Both the position numbers and the translations under genes were made by a program. Under the pieces are notes generated by a model that saw only the letters and a program-made list of their open reading frames with translations, was not told the origin of the DNA and ran no database searches. From Bacillota bacterium (lineage in GTDB: Bacteria; Bacillota; Desulfotomaculia; Desulfotomaculales; VENG01), in assembly GCA_009711705.1 (NCBI GenBank), contig VENG01000027.1:1-64000 (forward strand): a DNA stretch of 64,000 bases. Direction: 5' to 3'. Positions 25,855 through 35,426 of the stretch are shown one piece after another (positions within the stretch are counted from its first letter, which is position 1; every line of letters starts with the position of its first letter).

Positions 25855-27243
25855 CTACCCCCCCATTCTGGCAAATTTAATATATTCCAAAACTTTTTGC
25901 CTAGGCCCTTTCATTAGTACAACAACACATAAAGGTATCAGAAGTAAGATTGTGTACGGTAAATTAACATAAGTCGCCCCAAGCGGCACTGAAAACGCAA
26001 GAAACCAGAGAACAGCATCTGTATAATGAGGGCGAAATAAACCTACTAAATTAAGGTGAATAACAAGATAACTTAATAAGGCAAAAACTTCGGCCAGTCC
26101 GTAGCCTATTAGCCCTAAGTGGGGTAGCAAAAAAAGGGCACTCCCTACAAAAATTAAAATGTGCACCATATGAAAGGATGTTACCCCCCAGGTACGACCA
26201 AGGACAAATAGTACAGATGAATGCATACTGAACATGGCATTAAAAAGATAACCTAAAGCAATAAAGGGGTAAATGGATAGTACACCAGTCCACCGGTCAC
26301 CAAATACAAAAGGAATTATCCACCGAGCAGTATAAGCAAAAAAGACAAATAAAGGCCCCACAGCCAAGACTTGAAATAGCATAGCATTCTCCAGCGCACG
26401 TTTTAAGCGCAGGTAATCTCTCTGTAATTTAGCAAAGCCGGCAATGGAAAGCCTCCATGTAGCGGTTTTTACGAAATTAAGGGCCTCTACCAGGCGGATA
26501 GCCAGTGCTATATTACCCACAGCTACCGGCCCGGCAAAACGCCCCACAATGAGAGGATTTACCAGACTGCGTAGTTGCCATACCCACATGGATACGGAAT
26601 AACCGGCTCCGTATCCTACAATCTCCTTTACTAATGACCAGGACCAGGTCGGCCGGGGTAATAAGCGGGTCACAATACATGTGGCCAATAGATTGAAAAC
26701 CTGCCAAGCTAAATATCCCGTCACCGGCGCCCATACTCCCTTACCATGGTAGGCCAATAAAATGGCAATTACATAATTAATTATTTGTCCCGTAAGTTCA
26801 ATAATCGAAATGGGGCGGTAATTCAGATCTCGCTCTAGCCGGGCCATAGCCGGCCCGGCCAGAGTAATCAAGGGTATAGCAAGCAGCATGGTTATAAGTG
26901 GAGGTATAAATACCCGGTTTTGCAGCCACCATTCAAATATGGGAATAGTTGCTAAACCAAGCACTAACCCTATGCATCCTGTTAAAAACATAAGAGTAAA
27001 AGCCTGGTGATAGACATTAATATCAGGCTCAGACTCCCGCCTGATCAAGTAAACATGCGCACCTAAACTTGCTAAATTGCTTAAATAAACCACAATGCCA
27101 TAGGCTGTGGTATAAATACCGTAATTGCCCGGTCCTATAGCCCGCGTGATTAATAAGACTCCTATAAAGCCAACAATTAATCCAAATCCCTGCCTGACAA
27201 TAAGATAGGCTCCACCCTTAAGCATCTTTTCTCTCAGATTCAT
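25855..27243 (-). CDS. Wzx-type oligosaccharide flippase, copy 1
   Basis: This 462-residue protein has about 12-14 membrane helices and the polysaccharide-synthase/MOP-family N terminus (KMLKGGAYLIVRQGFGLIVG, then LITRAIGPGNYGIYTTAYGI). It moves undecaprenyl-diphosphate-linked repeat units across the membrane for a Wzy-type polymerase. A second, distinct flippase is at 41895-43223. Confidence 0.9.
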   Translation of the reverse strand: MNLREKMLKGGAYLIVRQGFGLIVGFIGVLLITRAIGPGNYGIYTTAYGIVVYLSNLASLGAHVYLIRRESEPDINVYHQAFTLMFLTGCIGLVLGLATIPIFEWWLQNRVFIPPLITMLLAIPLITLAGPAMARLERDLNYRPISIIELTGQIINYVIAILLAYHGKGVWAPVTGYLAWQVFNLLATCIVTRLLPRPTWSWSLVKEIVGYGAGYSVSMWVWQLRSLVNPLIVGRFAGPVAVGNIALAIRLVEALNFVKTATWRLSIAGFAKLQRDYLRLKRALENAMLFQVLAVGPLFVFFAYTARWIIPFVFGDRWTGVLSIYPFIALGYLFNAMFSMHSSVLFVLGRTWGVTSFHMVHILIFVGSALFLLPHLGLIGYGLAEVFALLSYLVIHLNLVGLFRPHYTDAVLWFLAFSVPLGATYVNLPYTILLLIPLCVVVLMKGPRQKVLEYIKFARMGG

Positions 27244-27258
27244 TCCGTCTCCCGATAT

Positions 27259-28248
27259 TTAAATTGGTAGCGAATACTTCCCGGCAAAATATTCAACGGT
27301 TCTGCCTATACCTTGTTTTAAGGGAACCGACGGATACCATTTTAATAGCTCTTTTGCTCTACTTATATCCGGGCAGCGCTTTGAAGGATCGTCAGGCGGG
27401 AGGTCACCATATTTAATTTGGAGTTTCACACTACAGATTGCGGCAACAACAGAAGCCAGTTCTTTAACGGTGTATTCCTCCGGATTACCCAGATTTATAA
27501 CTTGGCCATTGGTGTTCTCATAAGTCATGGCCCGAAAGATCCCTTCTATTTCGTCGTCCACAAAAGCAAAACTGCGAGTTTGAGAGCCACTTCCATAGAC
27601 GGTCAGGGCCTCATTTTTTAAAGCCTGGCAAATAAAATTGGGTACAACCCGGCCATCTTTGATTCGCATGCGCGGGCCATAGGTGTTAAATATTCTCACT
27701 ATTCTGATATTCATGCTGTAACGCCGGTGATATTCAAAAACTAATGCCTCGGCAAAGCGTTTACTTTCATCATAGCAGGCCCGCTCTCCGACCGAGTTCA
27801 CATTACCCCAATAAATTTCCGGCTGCGGGTGCACCAAAGGATCACCATATACTTCCGATGTACTGGCTAACAAAAATTTGGCTCTATTTTTCAATGCCAC
27901 TTTCAACATATTTCCGGTACCATTGCTGTTTACCAGCATAGTTTCAATACTGAGCCGACGATAATCCACTGGGCTGGCGGGACTAGCCAGGTGCCATATG
28001 TAATCATATACTAAGTTCGGCAGCTGAAAATCTTCTGTAATGTCAGCCTGTACCAATATGAAGTGGTTATTAGATGATAAAGCATGATCCAAGTTATCCA
28101 GACTCCCGGTGTTAAAACTATCGATACCAACCACGAAATGACCGGCCTTAATTAACCTGTCAACCAGGTGACTGCCTAAAAAACCTCCGGCACCGGAGAC
28201 CAGCGAAACAGGTTTCCCGTTTAAATAAGGGGCGTTTTTCACTGACAA
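27259..28248 (-). CDS. UDP-glucuronate decarboxylase-like SDR (UDP-xylose synthase family)
   Basis: This 329-residue protein has SLVSGAGGFLGSHLVDRLI, IDSFNTGSLDNL, IWHLASPASPVDY and STSEVYGDPLVHPQPE, then catalytic Tyr/Lys in GERACYDESKRFAEA. HLASPASP followed by YGDP..HPQ.E.YWG is characteristic of UDP-glucuronate decarboxylases. It overlaps the UDP-glucose dehydrogenase gene by 10 nt, and that gene would supply its substrate. The likely product is UDP-xylose or UDP-4-keto-pentose. The start is a TTG after GGGGGGAGA. Confidence 0.9.
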   Translation of the reverse strand: MSVKNAPYLNGKPVSLVSGAGGFLGSHLVDRLIKAGHFVVGIDSFNTGSLDNLDHALSSNNHFILVQADITEDFQLPNLVYDYIWHLASPASPVDYRRLSIETMLVNSNGTGNMLKVALKNRAKFLLASTSEVYGDPLVHPQPEIYWGNVNSVGERACYDESKRFAEALVFEYHRRYSMNIRIVRIFNTYGPRMRIKDGRVVPNFICQALKNEALTVYGSGSQTRSFAFVDDEIEGIFRAMTYENTNGQVINLGNPEEYTVKELASVVAAICSVKLQIKYGDLPPDDPSKRCPDISRAKELLKWYPSVPLKQGIGRTVEYFAGKYSLPI

Positions 28249-29567
28249 GAGAGTCTCCCCCCTAACCCTAAGCCCTGATACAAGAACCCTGTTTCCTCCA
28301 GATCATGAGCATGAAGCATTCCCCTACCATCAACAATGATGGGGCTCCTCATTAACTCTTTAATTTTGACGAAATCAAGTTTACCAAATTCAGGCCAATC
28401 GGTCATAAACACCAGGGCATCTGACCCCCTGGCAGCCTCATACGGTGACTCAGCAAAGGATATAAGTTCATATAAGCCGTTTAACTGCGCCCGTACATTA
28501 CTCATGGCCTTGGGGTCGTAACAGCATATCTGGCATCCCTTATCTGCCAGTTTGTTAATCAGTTTGAGTGCGGGGGACTCTCTAACATCATCGGTATTAC
28601 ACTTAAAGGCCATGCCCAGGACACTAATCTTTTTATCCTTACACACCCAAAGGGTATCTTCTAATCTTTTAACTATTAAGCAGATCCTTTTTTCATTGAT
28701 GCGGTCTACTTCCCTTAAAAGGCTTACATTTATACCCAGGTCAGCGGCTAGGTAGGTAAAAGCTTTTACGTCTTTGGGAAAACAACTGCCGCCATACCCA
28801 GCCCCGGCACTAAGAAACTCTCTGTTGATACGCCTGTCATAACCCATTCCATCCGCTACATGGTGAACATTGGCCCCAACTTTATCACACATGTCAGCGA
28901 CCAGATTTATATACGAAATTTTCATGGCTAAAAAGGCATTACTGGCATACTTAATTATTTCCGAGGTGGCAATATCCGTAGTTAACACAGGACAATCAAA
29001 ATCCCGGTATAAATCCTTAAGAATTATTTCAGCCCTTTTGCTGTCTACGCCCAAAACCACACGGTCGGGAAATAAAAAATCATTAACGGCCGAACCTTCC
29101 TTTAAGAATTCGGGATTACTGGATACATCAAAATCAGGGCAATTATCACCATTGATAAGTTTTATTGTCTGTTTAATTTTTTTCGCAGTTCCAACAGGTA
29201 CGGTACTCTTTCCCACTATAAGTTTATAATCGTTTAGATTAGCAGCAATCCCCCGGGCAACTTCTTCGACTTGAGTTAAATCGACACTACCGTCTTCCCG
29301 GGAAGGTGTACCGACACAGATAAAGATAACCTCCGATGCCTTAATTGCTTCATCAAAGTCTTCCGTAAAGAAAAGTAAATCTTTATCTATACCCCCTTTT
29401 AATAATTCGCTTAGACCGGGTTCAAAGAAAGGTGACTTACCTTGAGATAATAGCATAAGTTTGTCATGATCCTTATCCACACCGATCACTGAGTAGCCCA
29501 AACTGGCAAAACAAGATGCCGTTACCACGCCCACGTGCCCCATCCCTACCACACAAAGCCTTACCAC
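28239..29567 (-). CDS. UDP-glucose 6-dehydrogenase
   Basis: This protein of about 442 residues starts at GTG 29565-29567, behind AAAGGAGG. The N-terminal NAD domain VRLCVVGMGHVGVVTASCFA is followed by the family signatures SNPEFLKEGSAVNDFLFPDR and catalytic Cys in GYGGSCFPKDVKAF, then KISVLGMAFKCNTDDVRESP. The EFLKEGSA form is diagnostic of UDP-glucose rather than UDP-N-acetylhexosamine dehydrogenases. It produces UDP-glucuronate for the decarboxylase encoded next to it and for uronic acids in the polymer. Confidence 0.93.
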   Translation of the reverse strand: MVRLCVVGMGHVGVVTASCFASLGYSVIGVDKDHDKLMLLSQGKSPFFEPGLSELLKGGIDKDLLFFTEDFDEAIKASEVIFICVGTPSREDGSVDLTQVEEVARGIAANLNDYKLIVGKSTVPVGTAKKIKQTIKLINGDNCPDFDVSSNPEFLKEGSAVNDFLFPDRVVLGVDSKRAEIILKDLYRDFDCPVLTTDIATSEIIKYASNAFLAMKISYINLVADMCDKVGANVHHVADGMGYDRRINREFLSAGAGYGGSCFPKDVKAFTYLAADLGINVSLLREVDRINEKRICLIVKRLEDTLWVCKDKKISVLGMAFKCNTDDVRESPALKLINKLADKGCQICCYDPKAMSNVRAQLNGLYELISFAESPYEAARGSDALVFMTDWPEFGKLDFVKIKELMRSPIIVDGRGMLHAHDLEETGFLYQGLGLGGRLSCQ

Positions 29568-29598
29568 AACAGTTGTCCTCCTTTTGTCAGCAGCCTCA

Positions 29599-30291
29599 TC
29601 AACATGCACCTTTTTGTCTAATCACAATATAAACGGTTTTTATCAGGATCTTAATGTCTAACCCTAAAGACCATTCCTTTGCATATAAGGCATCCAACTC
29701 AATTCTCTGTTGAAATTCAATTTTGCTCCTACCGGAAACTTGCCAGAGACCGGTTATACCGGGCTTAACAGAAAGACCCATATTAAAAACGGAAGTGTTT
29801 GTATCTCCCACATTTTTTAATTCGTAAAGAGGCCTGGGTCTAGGACCCACCAGGCTCATTTCACCCCGTATAACATTAAAAAGTTGGGGTAACTCATCAA
29901 GGCTGGTTTTTCTCAAAAATGTTCCCAGACGGGTTATACGAGGATCTTTCTTCAATTTAAAATTCGCATTCCATTCTCGCCTTAAATCAGACCTTTCAGC
30001 CAATAAGCATTTCAGTTCCTTTTCAGCATCCCCACTCATGGTCCGAAATTTAAAGCAATTAAAAATCTTTAAATCTTTACCTAACCTTTTTTGTCTAAAA
30101 ATGGCTGACCCTCGCGAACCTATCTTGATGACGATAGAAATCAATATCATCAATGGTAAACTTATAACCAACATAGCTAAACCAATGACCAGATCAAACA
30201 GGCGCTTAATAATTAATCCTTGTTTAATCACCACATCATTCACTGCCCGGCAACACCCTTTTTCGAAAACCCGGCCCAACTCGTTTGTCAT
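29599..30291 (-). CDS. Initiating phosphoglycosyl transferase (polyprenyl-phosphate sugar-1-phosphate transferase), copy 1
   Basis: This protein of about 230 residues is of the bacterial sugar transferase (PF02397) family. One re-entrant membrane segment (KRLFDLVIGLAMLVISLPLM) precedes the catalytic part with FRQKRLGKDLKIFNCFKFRTM, TSLDELPQLFNVIRGEMSLV and GPRPRP. It loads the first sugar phosphate onto undecaprenyl phosphate. The N terminus is short, with no WbaP-type extra helices. ATG 30289-30291 has GGGTGG eight bases upstream; a GTG at 30303 is possible. A second initiator (32195-32797) lies 2 kb away, implying two glycan chains. Confidence 0.92.
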   Translation of the reverse strand: MTNELGRVFEKGCCRAVNDVVIKQGLIIKRLFDLVIGLAMLVISLPLMILISIVIKIGSRGSAIFRQKRLGKDLKIFNCFKFRTMSGDAEKELKCLLAERSDLRREWNANFKLKKDPRITRLGTFLRKTSLDELPQLFNVIRGEMSLVGPRPRPLYELKNVGDTNTSVFNMGLSVKPGITGLWQVSGRSKIEFQQRIELDALYAKEWSLGLDIKILIKTVYIVIRQKGAC

Positions 30292-30420
30292 AACTAAAAC
30301 CACCCGAATTATGCCACACCTTAAATTTGGAAATCATTTAGTTAAAATTTACCCAAAGCGTAAATATTTTATATTTTCCAGTAAAATCTACCTCCTCTTC
30401 CCCTGCTCCTTCAAAATATG

Positions 30421-30455
30421 AAAAAAAAAGCAGGAGCGTTCCTGTCTCGCACCTG
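30421..30455 (-). terminator. Rho-independent terminator after the WbqC-like gene
   Basis: A 9-bp stem with one mismatch (GCAGGAGCG 30429-30437, CGCACCTGC 30447-30455) is followed on the minus strand by eight T (plus-strand A run 30421-30428). It divides the locus into transcription units between 30496 and 30291. Confidence 0.85.
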
Positions 30456-30495
30456 CCAAAAAATAACTATATAGACTATCCAAATTTAAACTCTA

Positions 30496-31191
30496 CTAAT
30501 TGTTTCCGGAAAGAATTATATCCCGGGCCTCAATACCTGTGTTAAATAGGATATCTACCACTGAAAGCCCGGGAACAAAATGGCCATATAACTGGCCATA
30601 AGTTGGTTCTTCATAATTGGTTTGCTCTACGTTTATTCCAGCTTGATTAAACTTCTGCTCATCCATATAGCGCATGGTACCCGCACCTTGGCCTGTAATA
30701 TATACTGTACCCCCAACCGCTTTAACCAGATTAAGAATATATTCACCAGTATCGCTGCATTCCAGGTCCACTTCTGATGACCGTATAAATTTAGTATCAG
30801 CCTGTATGGCAGCTGCAATAAATTTGATCAATGCAATATTAAAATCGGAAATGTACCGCCAGGTATCTCTATATATGTTTTCTATACCAGGGGAAAAGGT
30901 ACCCCAATACGGCGCCTGGCTATAATAAGCCTTGAAAGTTCCCAGGTGTTTTTTAACCCAATCATATCCAGCCACCTGTACATCTTTGATAGGCAGAAAA
31001 TTTCCCTTTCCCTTAACGGGTACAGTAAGCCACCTTGCCCCTTGCGGAGACTTTATCTTTACCCTGCTACAATAGCTTTTCCCCCTGGGAAACTGTACCG
31101 TATCAAAAAAAATAAATATATCGGCCCGAAGCAGCTTATAAAAATAACCAGCCCAAGGTAAAAAATTTGGCTGGTGTATTGCTACTTTCAT
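30496..31191 (-). CDS. WbqC-like family protein
   Basis: This 231-residue protein opens with the WbqC family hallmark VAIHQPNFLPWAGYFYKL, then FFDTVQFPRGKSYCSRVKI, and has the later YLNxY..Y-like region IYRDTWRYISDFNIALI. Members are common in O-antigen and capsule loci. Their chemistry is not firmly established; amino-sugar acylation or lipid-linked sugar modification has been suggested. It is 1 nt from the SDR gene at 31193, so one operon. Confidence 0.85.
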   Translation of the reverse strand: MKVAIHQPNFLPWAGYFYKLLRADIFIFFDTVQFPRGKSYCSRVKIKSPQGARWLTVPVKGKGNFLPIKDVQVAGYDWVKKHLGTFKAYYSQAPYWGTFSPGIENIYRDTWRYISDFNIALIKFIAAAIQADTKFIRSSEVDLECSDTGEYILNLVKAVGGTVYITGQGAGTMRYMDEQKFNQAGINVEQTNYEEPTYGQLYGHFVPGLSVVDILFNTGIEARDIILSGNN

Positions 31192-31192
31192 A

Positions 31193-32125
31193 TTATTTCG
31201 ACCTTCCTTTCAACCATTCAAAGGTTAAGGATAACCCTTCCTCAAAACCAACACGAGGGTAAAAACCAATTTCTTTTTCCGCCAGGGTACCGTCTATGCT
31301 GTAATGCCTCTTATCAGTTTCACTGTCAAAGATATATTCAATGGGCACAGAAACACCGGTTGCACGGCGTACAATTTCTGCCAGCTCAATTATAGATATA
31401 GCTTTTTTGCCGGCTATATTAAAAACCCCGCCCTGTTTAAAACACTTAAGAGCGGCAACAACGGCCTCACCGGCATCGCTTATATATAAATAGCTTCTGA
31501 TCTGCTTTCCACCACCTCTAATGAGTAGAGGTTTTTTCGCCAAGACTTTGCTTAGAAAAGCTGCCGGAGCCCCGTTTCTGCCTAACCCCGGTCCATATAA
31601 ATCAGAATACCTCAAAATAACAACATTACAACCGTAGCGCTGCTGCATTATCTTACAATAGTTTTCTCCTGCCAATTTAGTAGCACCATATAATAAAATG
31701 GGCTCCGTGGGATGCTTTTCGTTTATTGGCGTATAGTTTTGCACCCCGTAAACGGATATGGAAGAACTAAACACTAAATTGGCCCCGGTATGCAATACGG
31801 CCTTTAATAGATTATAAACACCCAAAGTGCCCACTTCTATGTACTGCCGGCCTGGCCCGGGATCACACTTGGCAAGGGGGAACGATGCATCCACCACGGC
31901 ATTTTGTCCCTGGACGGAATTAAAGACACACTTTTCGTCAGTCACGCTTCCGGTGATAATATTGACATCAGACTCTATATCTTGCAAATTGTAGATTTTT
32001 TCCCTGGGCAAGATGTCCAAAACAGACACTTGGGCACCGGCTTGCAAAAGAGCCCTACAAATATAAGATCCCAGGAATCCTGCTCCTCCGGCAACCAAAA
32101 CCTTTTTACCGTCTAATGTTTTCAT
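31193..32125 (-). CDS. NAD-dependent sugar epimerase/dehydratase (extended SDR)
   Basis: This protein of about 310 residues shows KKVLVAGGAGFLGSYICRAL, VVDASFPLAK, VFSSSISVYGVQNY and catalytic Tyr/Lys in LLYGATKLAGENYC. ATG 32123-32125 is placed by GGAGGGG. The downstream IRGGGKQIRSYLYISDAGEA is typical of nucleotide-sugar epimerases. The substrate is not evident; its neighbours are a WbqC protein and a phosphoglycosyl transferase. Confidence 0.85.
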   Translation of the reverse strand: MKTLDGKKVLVAGGAGFLGSYICRALLQAGAQVSVLDILPREKIYNLQDIESDVNIITGSVTDEKCVFNSVQGQNAVVDASFPLAKCDPGPGRQYIEVGTLGVYNLLKAVLHTGANLVFSSSISVYGVQNYTPINEKHPTEPILLYGATKLAGENYCKIMQQRYGCNVVILRYSDLYGPGLGRNGAPAAFLSKVLAKKPLLIRGGGKQIRSYLYISDAGEAVVAALKCFKQGGVFNIAGKKAISIIELAEIVRRATGVSVPIEYIFDSETDKRHYSIDGTLAEKEIGFYPRVGFEEGLSLTFEWLKGRSK

Positions 32126-32194
32126 AAACACCCCTCCATGTATAGAACCGCAAACAGCCAATACTTCTTCTGTTTATTCATTACAGTTTGACAC

Positions 32195-32797
32195 TTAATG
32201 AATTTTAAGTATCGCTGCAAATGTACTTATGATTACGCCAATGTCATTTAATAAATTGGCATCTCGTGCGTAAGCTAAGTTAATTTGAATTTTCCTGGGC
32301 ATTATTTCTTGGATATAGGTCTTTTCCGGGTCCGCGGATTGAGCCAGTAAGCTACTTTCATCCCGGTACTTAATGGAAGCTAAATCAGTAATTCCCGGCA
32401 TAAGGTTAAGAACTTCGCGCTGTTCTTGATTATAGAATGCAACATACCTCGGCACTTCCGGCCTGGGGCCAACTAATGACATCTCACCCACTAGCACATT
32501 AATCAATTGCGGTAATTCATCCAACTTGGTTTTACGCAATAAATAACCTATGCGTGTTACGCGGGAATCATTTCCCACTGTAAGCTGTCCCCCTGCTTGG
32601 CCGACACTTGGTATCATGGTCCTAAACTTACAGATGCGGAATAACCTTCCACGGCAACCAACTCGCTCCTGGTAAAAAAAAACAGGGCCTCCGTCCCCCA
32701 ACTTAATCAATACAGCTATAACAAGTAAAAAAGGGGTGAGCATGATCAGGCCCAGTATAGAACAAATCAAGTCAAACACGCGTTTTTCCCATTTCAT
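32195..32797 (-). CDS. Initiating phosphoglycosyl transferase, copy 2 (PglC-like)
   Basis: This 200-residue protein, the minimal size of the PglC class, has KRVFDLICSILGLIMLTPFL as the re-entrant membrane helix, FFYQERVGCRGRLFRICKFR, and TKLDELPQLINVLVGEMSLV followed by GPRPEVP. It transfers a sugar-1-phosphate (often a diaminosugar or GalNAc type) to undecaprenyl phosphate. It overlaps the aminotransferase gene at 32794 by four bases (ATGA). An amino-sugar donor made by that aminotransferase is therefore plausible. Confidence 0.93.
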   Translation of the reverse strand: MKWEKRVFDLICSILGLIMLTPFLLVIAVLIKLGDGGPVFFYQERVGCRGRLFRICKFRTMIPSVGQAGGQLTVGNDSRVTRIGYLLRKTKLDELPQLINVLVGEMSLVGPRPEVPRYVAFYNQEQREVLNLMPGITDLASIKYRDESSLLAQSADPEKTYIQEIMPRKIQINLAYARDANLLNDIGVIISTFAAILKIH

Positions 32798-33951
32798 TGC
32801 CGAAATCTCTTCACCACCTCTAAAACCGCTTCAATTACGTCAGTGACATCACGGTCACTTAAACGCGGGTTCAGGGGTAGGCTGAGCATCCGCCGGTAGT
32901 TGTTATATGCTTGCGGGAAATCTTCAGGTCTAAAACCATACTTTTTCCGATAATACGGATGTAGGTGAAGTGGTATGAAATGTACTGAAGTCCCAATATT
33001 AAGGTCTGATAATTCTTCTATAAAACGGTCACGGCCAACCCTGAAGGCTCCATCTTTCAAACGAAGTACATATAAATGCCAGGCATGCTCCACTTCCGGG
33101 CGCAAAGCCGGCAATTCCAATGTCTCCTCATTTAAAAATGCATTATGATAGGCCTCAACTACTTTATTTCTGTGAGCTTGTAAACTACTGAGTTTCTTCA
33201 ATTGCCAAAGGCCAAGGGAAGCCTGAATATCGGTCATGTTATATTTAAAACCCGGCAGCGTTACTTCATAGTACCAGTGCCCGCCCTTACCATACCTTTT
33301 CCAGGCATCCCGGCTCATGCCGTGAAGACTTATGACCCGGGCCTGCTCTATAAACTCAGGATCCCCAGTGAGCATCCCCCCTTCAGCAGTTGTCAAGTTT
33401 TTGGTAGCATAAAAACTAAATGCAGCGGGATTAGTGCCTGAGCCGATATAATGTCCTTTATATTTAGCAGGAAGAGCATGAGCAGCATCTTCAACAACTA
33501 AGAGCCCTTTGGCAGCAGCCAACTCATGTACGCTATCCAGATCCACCGGATGCCCTGCAAAGTGCACCACAATAATAGCCCGGGTACGGTCAGTGACTGC
33601 CTCCTCTATCTTACGGGGATCAATATTTAAAGTATCCGGTTCCACGTCCACCAGCACCGGGCGAGCACCTACATGTTCAATTACATTGACCGAAGCTGCA
33701 AAGGTTAGAGTTGTGGTGATCACTTCATCGCCAGGACCGATCCCGCCGGCTACCAGGGCAGTGTGCAGTGCGGCAGTGCAGGAATTTAGCGCTAGTGCCC
33801 CGGGGGCCTGAAGATATACGGCAAAGTCATTTTCAAAACGTTTGGTCTTGGGTCCGGTGGTAATCCAGTCCGAACGCAAAGTATCAACGACTTCATTTAT
33901 TTCCTGCTCGCCGATTAATGGGGGAGAAAAAGGAAGATAACTTTCGCGCAT
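32794..33951 (-). CDS. DegT/DnrJ/EryC1/StrS family sugar aminotransferase
   Basis: This protein of about 385 residues is PLP-dependent: LPFSPPLIGEQEINEVVDTL at the start, GPGDEVITTTLTFAAS, VVEDAAHALPAKY and the lysine that binds PLP in FSFYATKNLTTAEGG. Members aminate keto sugars at C3 or C4 of nucleotide sugars. ATG 33949-33951 is nine bases after GAGG. The 4,6-dehydratase at 12125 could make a suitable 4-keto substrate. It is different from the second DegT enzyme at 54079. Confidence 0.92.
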   Translation of the reverse strand: MRESYLPFSPPLIGEQEINEVVDTLRSDWITTGPKTKRFENDFAVYLQAPGALALNSCTAALHTALVAGGIGPGDEVITTTLTFAASVNVIEHVGARPVLVDVEPDTLNIDPRKIEEAVTDRTRAIIVVHFAGHPVDLDSVHELAAAKGLLVVEDAAHALPAKYKGHYIGSGTNPAAFSFYATKNLTTAEGGMLTGDPEFIEQARVISLHGMSRDAWKRYGKGGHWYYEVTLPGFKYNMTDIQASLGLWQLKKLSSLQAHRNKVVEAYHNAFLNEETLELPALRPEVEHAWHLYVLRLKDGAFRVGRDRFIEELSDLNIGTSVHFIPLHLHPYYRKKYGFRPEDFPQAYNNYRRMLSLPLNPRLSDRDVTDVIEAVLEVVKRFRQ

Positions 33952-34009
33952 ACAATCCATCCTCACTCAATATTTTCCTGGATAGTCAACTTACCGGTTG
34001 GTTCAGGAT

Positions 34010-35242
34010 TTAACCGTTCTCTGGTTGTTCTTTCAGTAGCTGTGAAAGCCAATCCCGCACCAGCACCGGCCAACTAAAATATGTCTCTACATAATTTCTA
34101 CCGTTTCGCCCCAGTTTAGCCGCAAGGTCAGGGTTATTTGCCAATACTTGTATGGCTTCTGCTAAAAGAAGAGGGTCCTCCGGCTTAATAACCAGTCCTG
34201 CCTCTGCTTCCTCAACCAGCAGAGGCCCTTCTCCATCTCCCCTGTACACTACCGGCCTGCCTGAAGCCATAACCGGGAACATTTTGGAAGAACGTGCTCC
34301 TCTGAACAATGGTAAATTCTTGGCACTGGCCAAACCCGCAAAAGCAATAGAATATAGTCTGGCAATAAACTCCGGGGGCCGTGGGTCTAAAAATTTGATA
34401 TTATTTAGTCCTTTGCTAACAGCCATTTTGGCCAGCTTTTCCTTTTCCGAACCTCCGCCTATAAAAACAAGAAGTATATCCGGATTGTCAGTTTGTAATA
34501 ACTCCATTGCTTGAATAGCCACCTCTAAACCATGGGCAAACCCCATTGTTCCGGCATACAAAATAATTTTCTTGCCCTCAAGTCCCAAATCGCGGCTAAG
34601 CTCGTTATCAGGTGGTCTAGGCTTAAATAATTCTTGATCCACTCCGTTAGGTAAAAAAAGTACCTTTTCAGGCGGTACCCCTTTATCCTCAATTAAAACC
34701 CGGTGTATACCCTCAGTTACCGCAGTAATGTAATCAGACTTTTTATATGTCCAGCGCTCTAAAGCCTTAAGCATACGTAATATGATTCCGTCATCCATAA
34801 GACCCATTTCACTCACAGAATCAGGCCATAAATCCGAAATGTTAAAAATTAAGGGTATACCCCAAAGCCGGGAAGCTATAACTCCTGGTAAGCTCAAAAA
34901 GAGCGGAGGGGACTCAACAAACATGTAGTCTGGTTTCAGGGCACGAGTTAAAGCAAAAAGAGAAGTCGTGGTAAATGAGGTATAATTTAGCATCCTTTTT
35001 ACACCTGCACCTACAGATGGCAAAACCCAGGTTCTGTATACCGGCATCTTTTCCCATAACTCATAATAGTAAAACTTTTTTGTATAGCCGGGAAAGACCC
35101 GTCCGGTGGGGTGGTTAGGCATTGCTGTAACTATCTCCACTTCGTGGCCCATCATAGCTAATTCCCGTGCCATGGATGCAAGCCGTACTTGTGCAGCACC
35201 GATTTCAGGTGGGAAGTATTGAGTTAGGATCAAAAAACGCAC
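34010..35242 (-). CDS. Family 4 glycosyltransferase (WbuB-like)
   Basis: This GT-B protein of about 410 residues starts VRFLILTQYFPPEIGAAQVR and has VTAMPNHPTGRVFPGY, FNISDLWPDSVSEMG and the donor motif ILYAGTMGFAHGLEVAIQAM. This is the pattern of WbuB/FucNAc-type transferases of O-antigen and teichuronic-type loci. The GTG at 35242 is preferred because the first GTG (35254) lies in the GAGGGGTG ribosome site. Confidence 0.9.
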   Translation of the reverse strand: MRFLILTQYFPPEIGAAQVRLASMARELAMMGHEVEIVTAMPNHPTGRVFPGYTKKFYYYELWEKMPVYRTWVLPSVGAGVKRMLNYTSFTTTSLFALTRALKPDYMFVESPPLFLSLPGVIASRLWGIPLIFNISDLWPDSVSEMGLMDDGIILRMLKALERWTYKKSDYITAVTEGIHRVLIEDKGVPPEKVLFLPNGVDQELFKPRPPDNELSRDLGLEGKKIILYAGTMGFAHGLEVAIQAMELLQTDNPDILLVFIGGGSEKEKLAKMAVSKGLNNIKFLDPRPPEFIARLYSIAFAGLASAKNLPLFRGARSSKMFPVMASGRPVVYRGDGEGPLLVEEAEAGLVIKPEDPLLLAEAIQVLANNPDLAAKLGRNGRNYVETYFSWPVLVRDWLSQLLKEQPENG

Positions 35243-35327
35243 GTTTAGTTTCACCCCTCAGCAGAACCAATTTACAGTTCTGGTAACATATAAACCGTAA
35301 TTTTTGCTCCAGTTTGAACAGGATACC

Positions 35328-35363
35328 TTTATAATATTCCTGGCATCAAAAAACTGTGTCACC
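35328..35363 (-). repeat. Shared upstream element, copy 1
   Basis: Read on the minus strand the pattern GACACAG-TTTTT-G-TGCCAGGAATA-TATAAAG is shared with 37518-37553 (about 29 of 36 positions by eye). Both copies lie 90-135 nt upstream of a minus-strand gene start (35242 and 37385) and just after a terminator hairpin of the preceding gene, so they may carry promoters. Confidence 0.6.
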
Positions 35364-35374
35364 AACTAAAAAAG

Positions 35375-35404
35375 CAAAAAAATAACATTTACCTAGGTAA
35401 ATGT
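35375..35404 (-). terminator. Terminator of the GNAT gene
   Basis: A perfect 20-bp palindrome (ACATTTACCTAGGTAAATGT, 35385-35404) is followed on the minus strand by TATTTTTTT. It lies 22 nt downstream of the gene ending at 35427. Confidence 0.8.
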
Positions 35405-35426
35405 CTAAAAATCTAAACCAGTATGG

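Noticed and set aside
35254..35254. GTG 35254 as start of the WbuB-like gene
   Set aside because: That GTG lies within the GAGGGGTG ribosome site; the next in-frame GTG (35242) has proper spacing.
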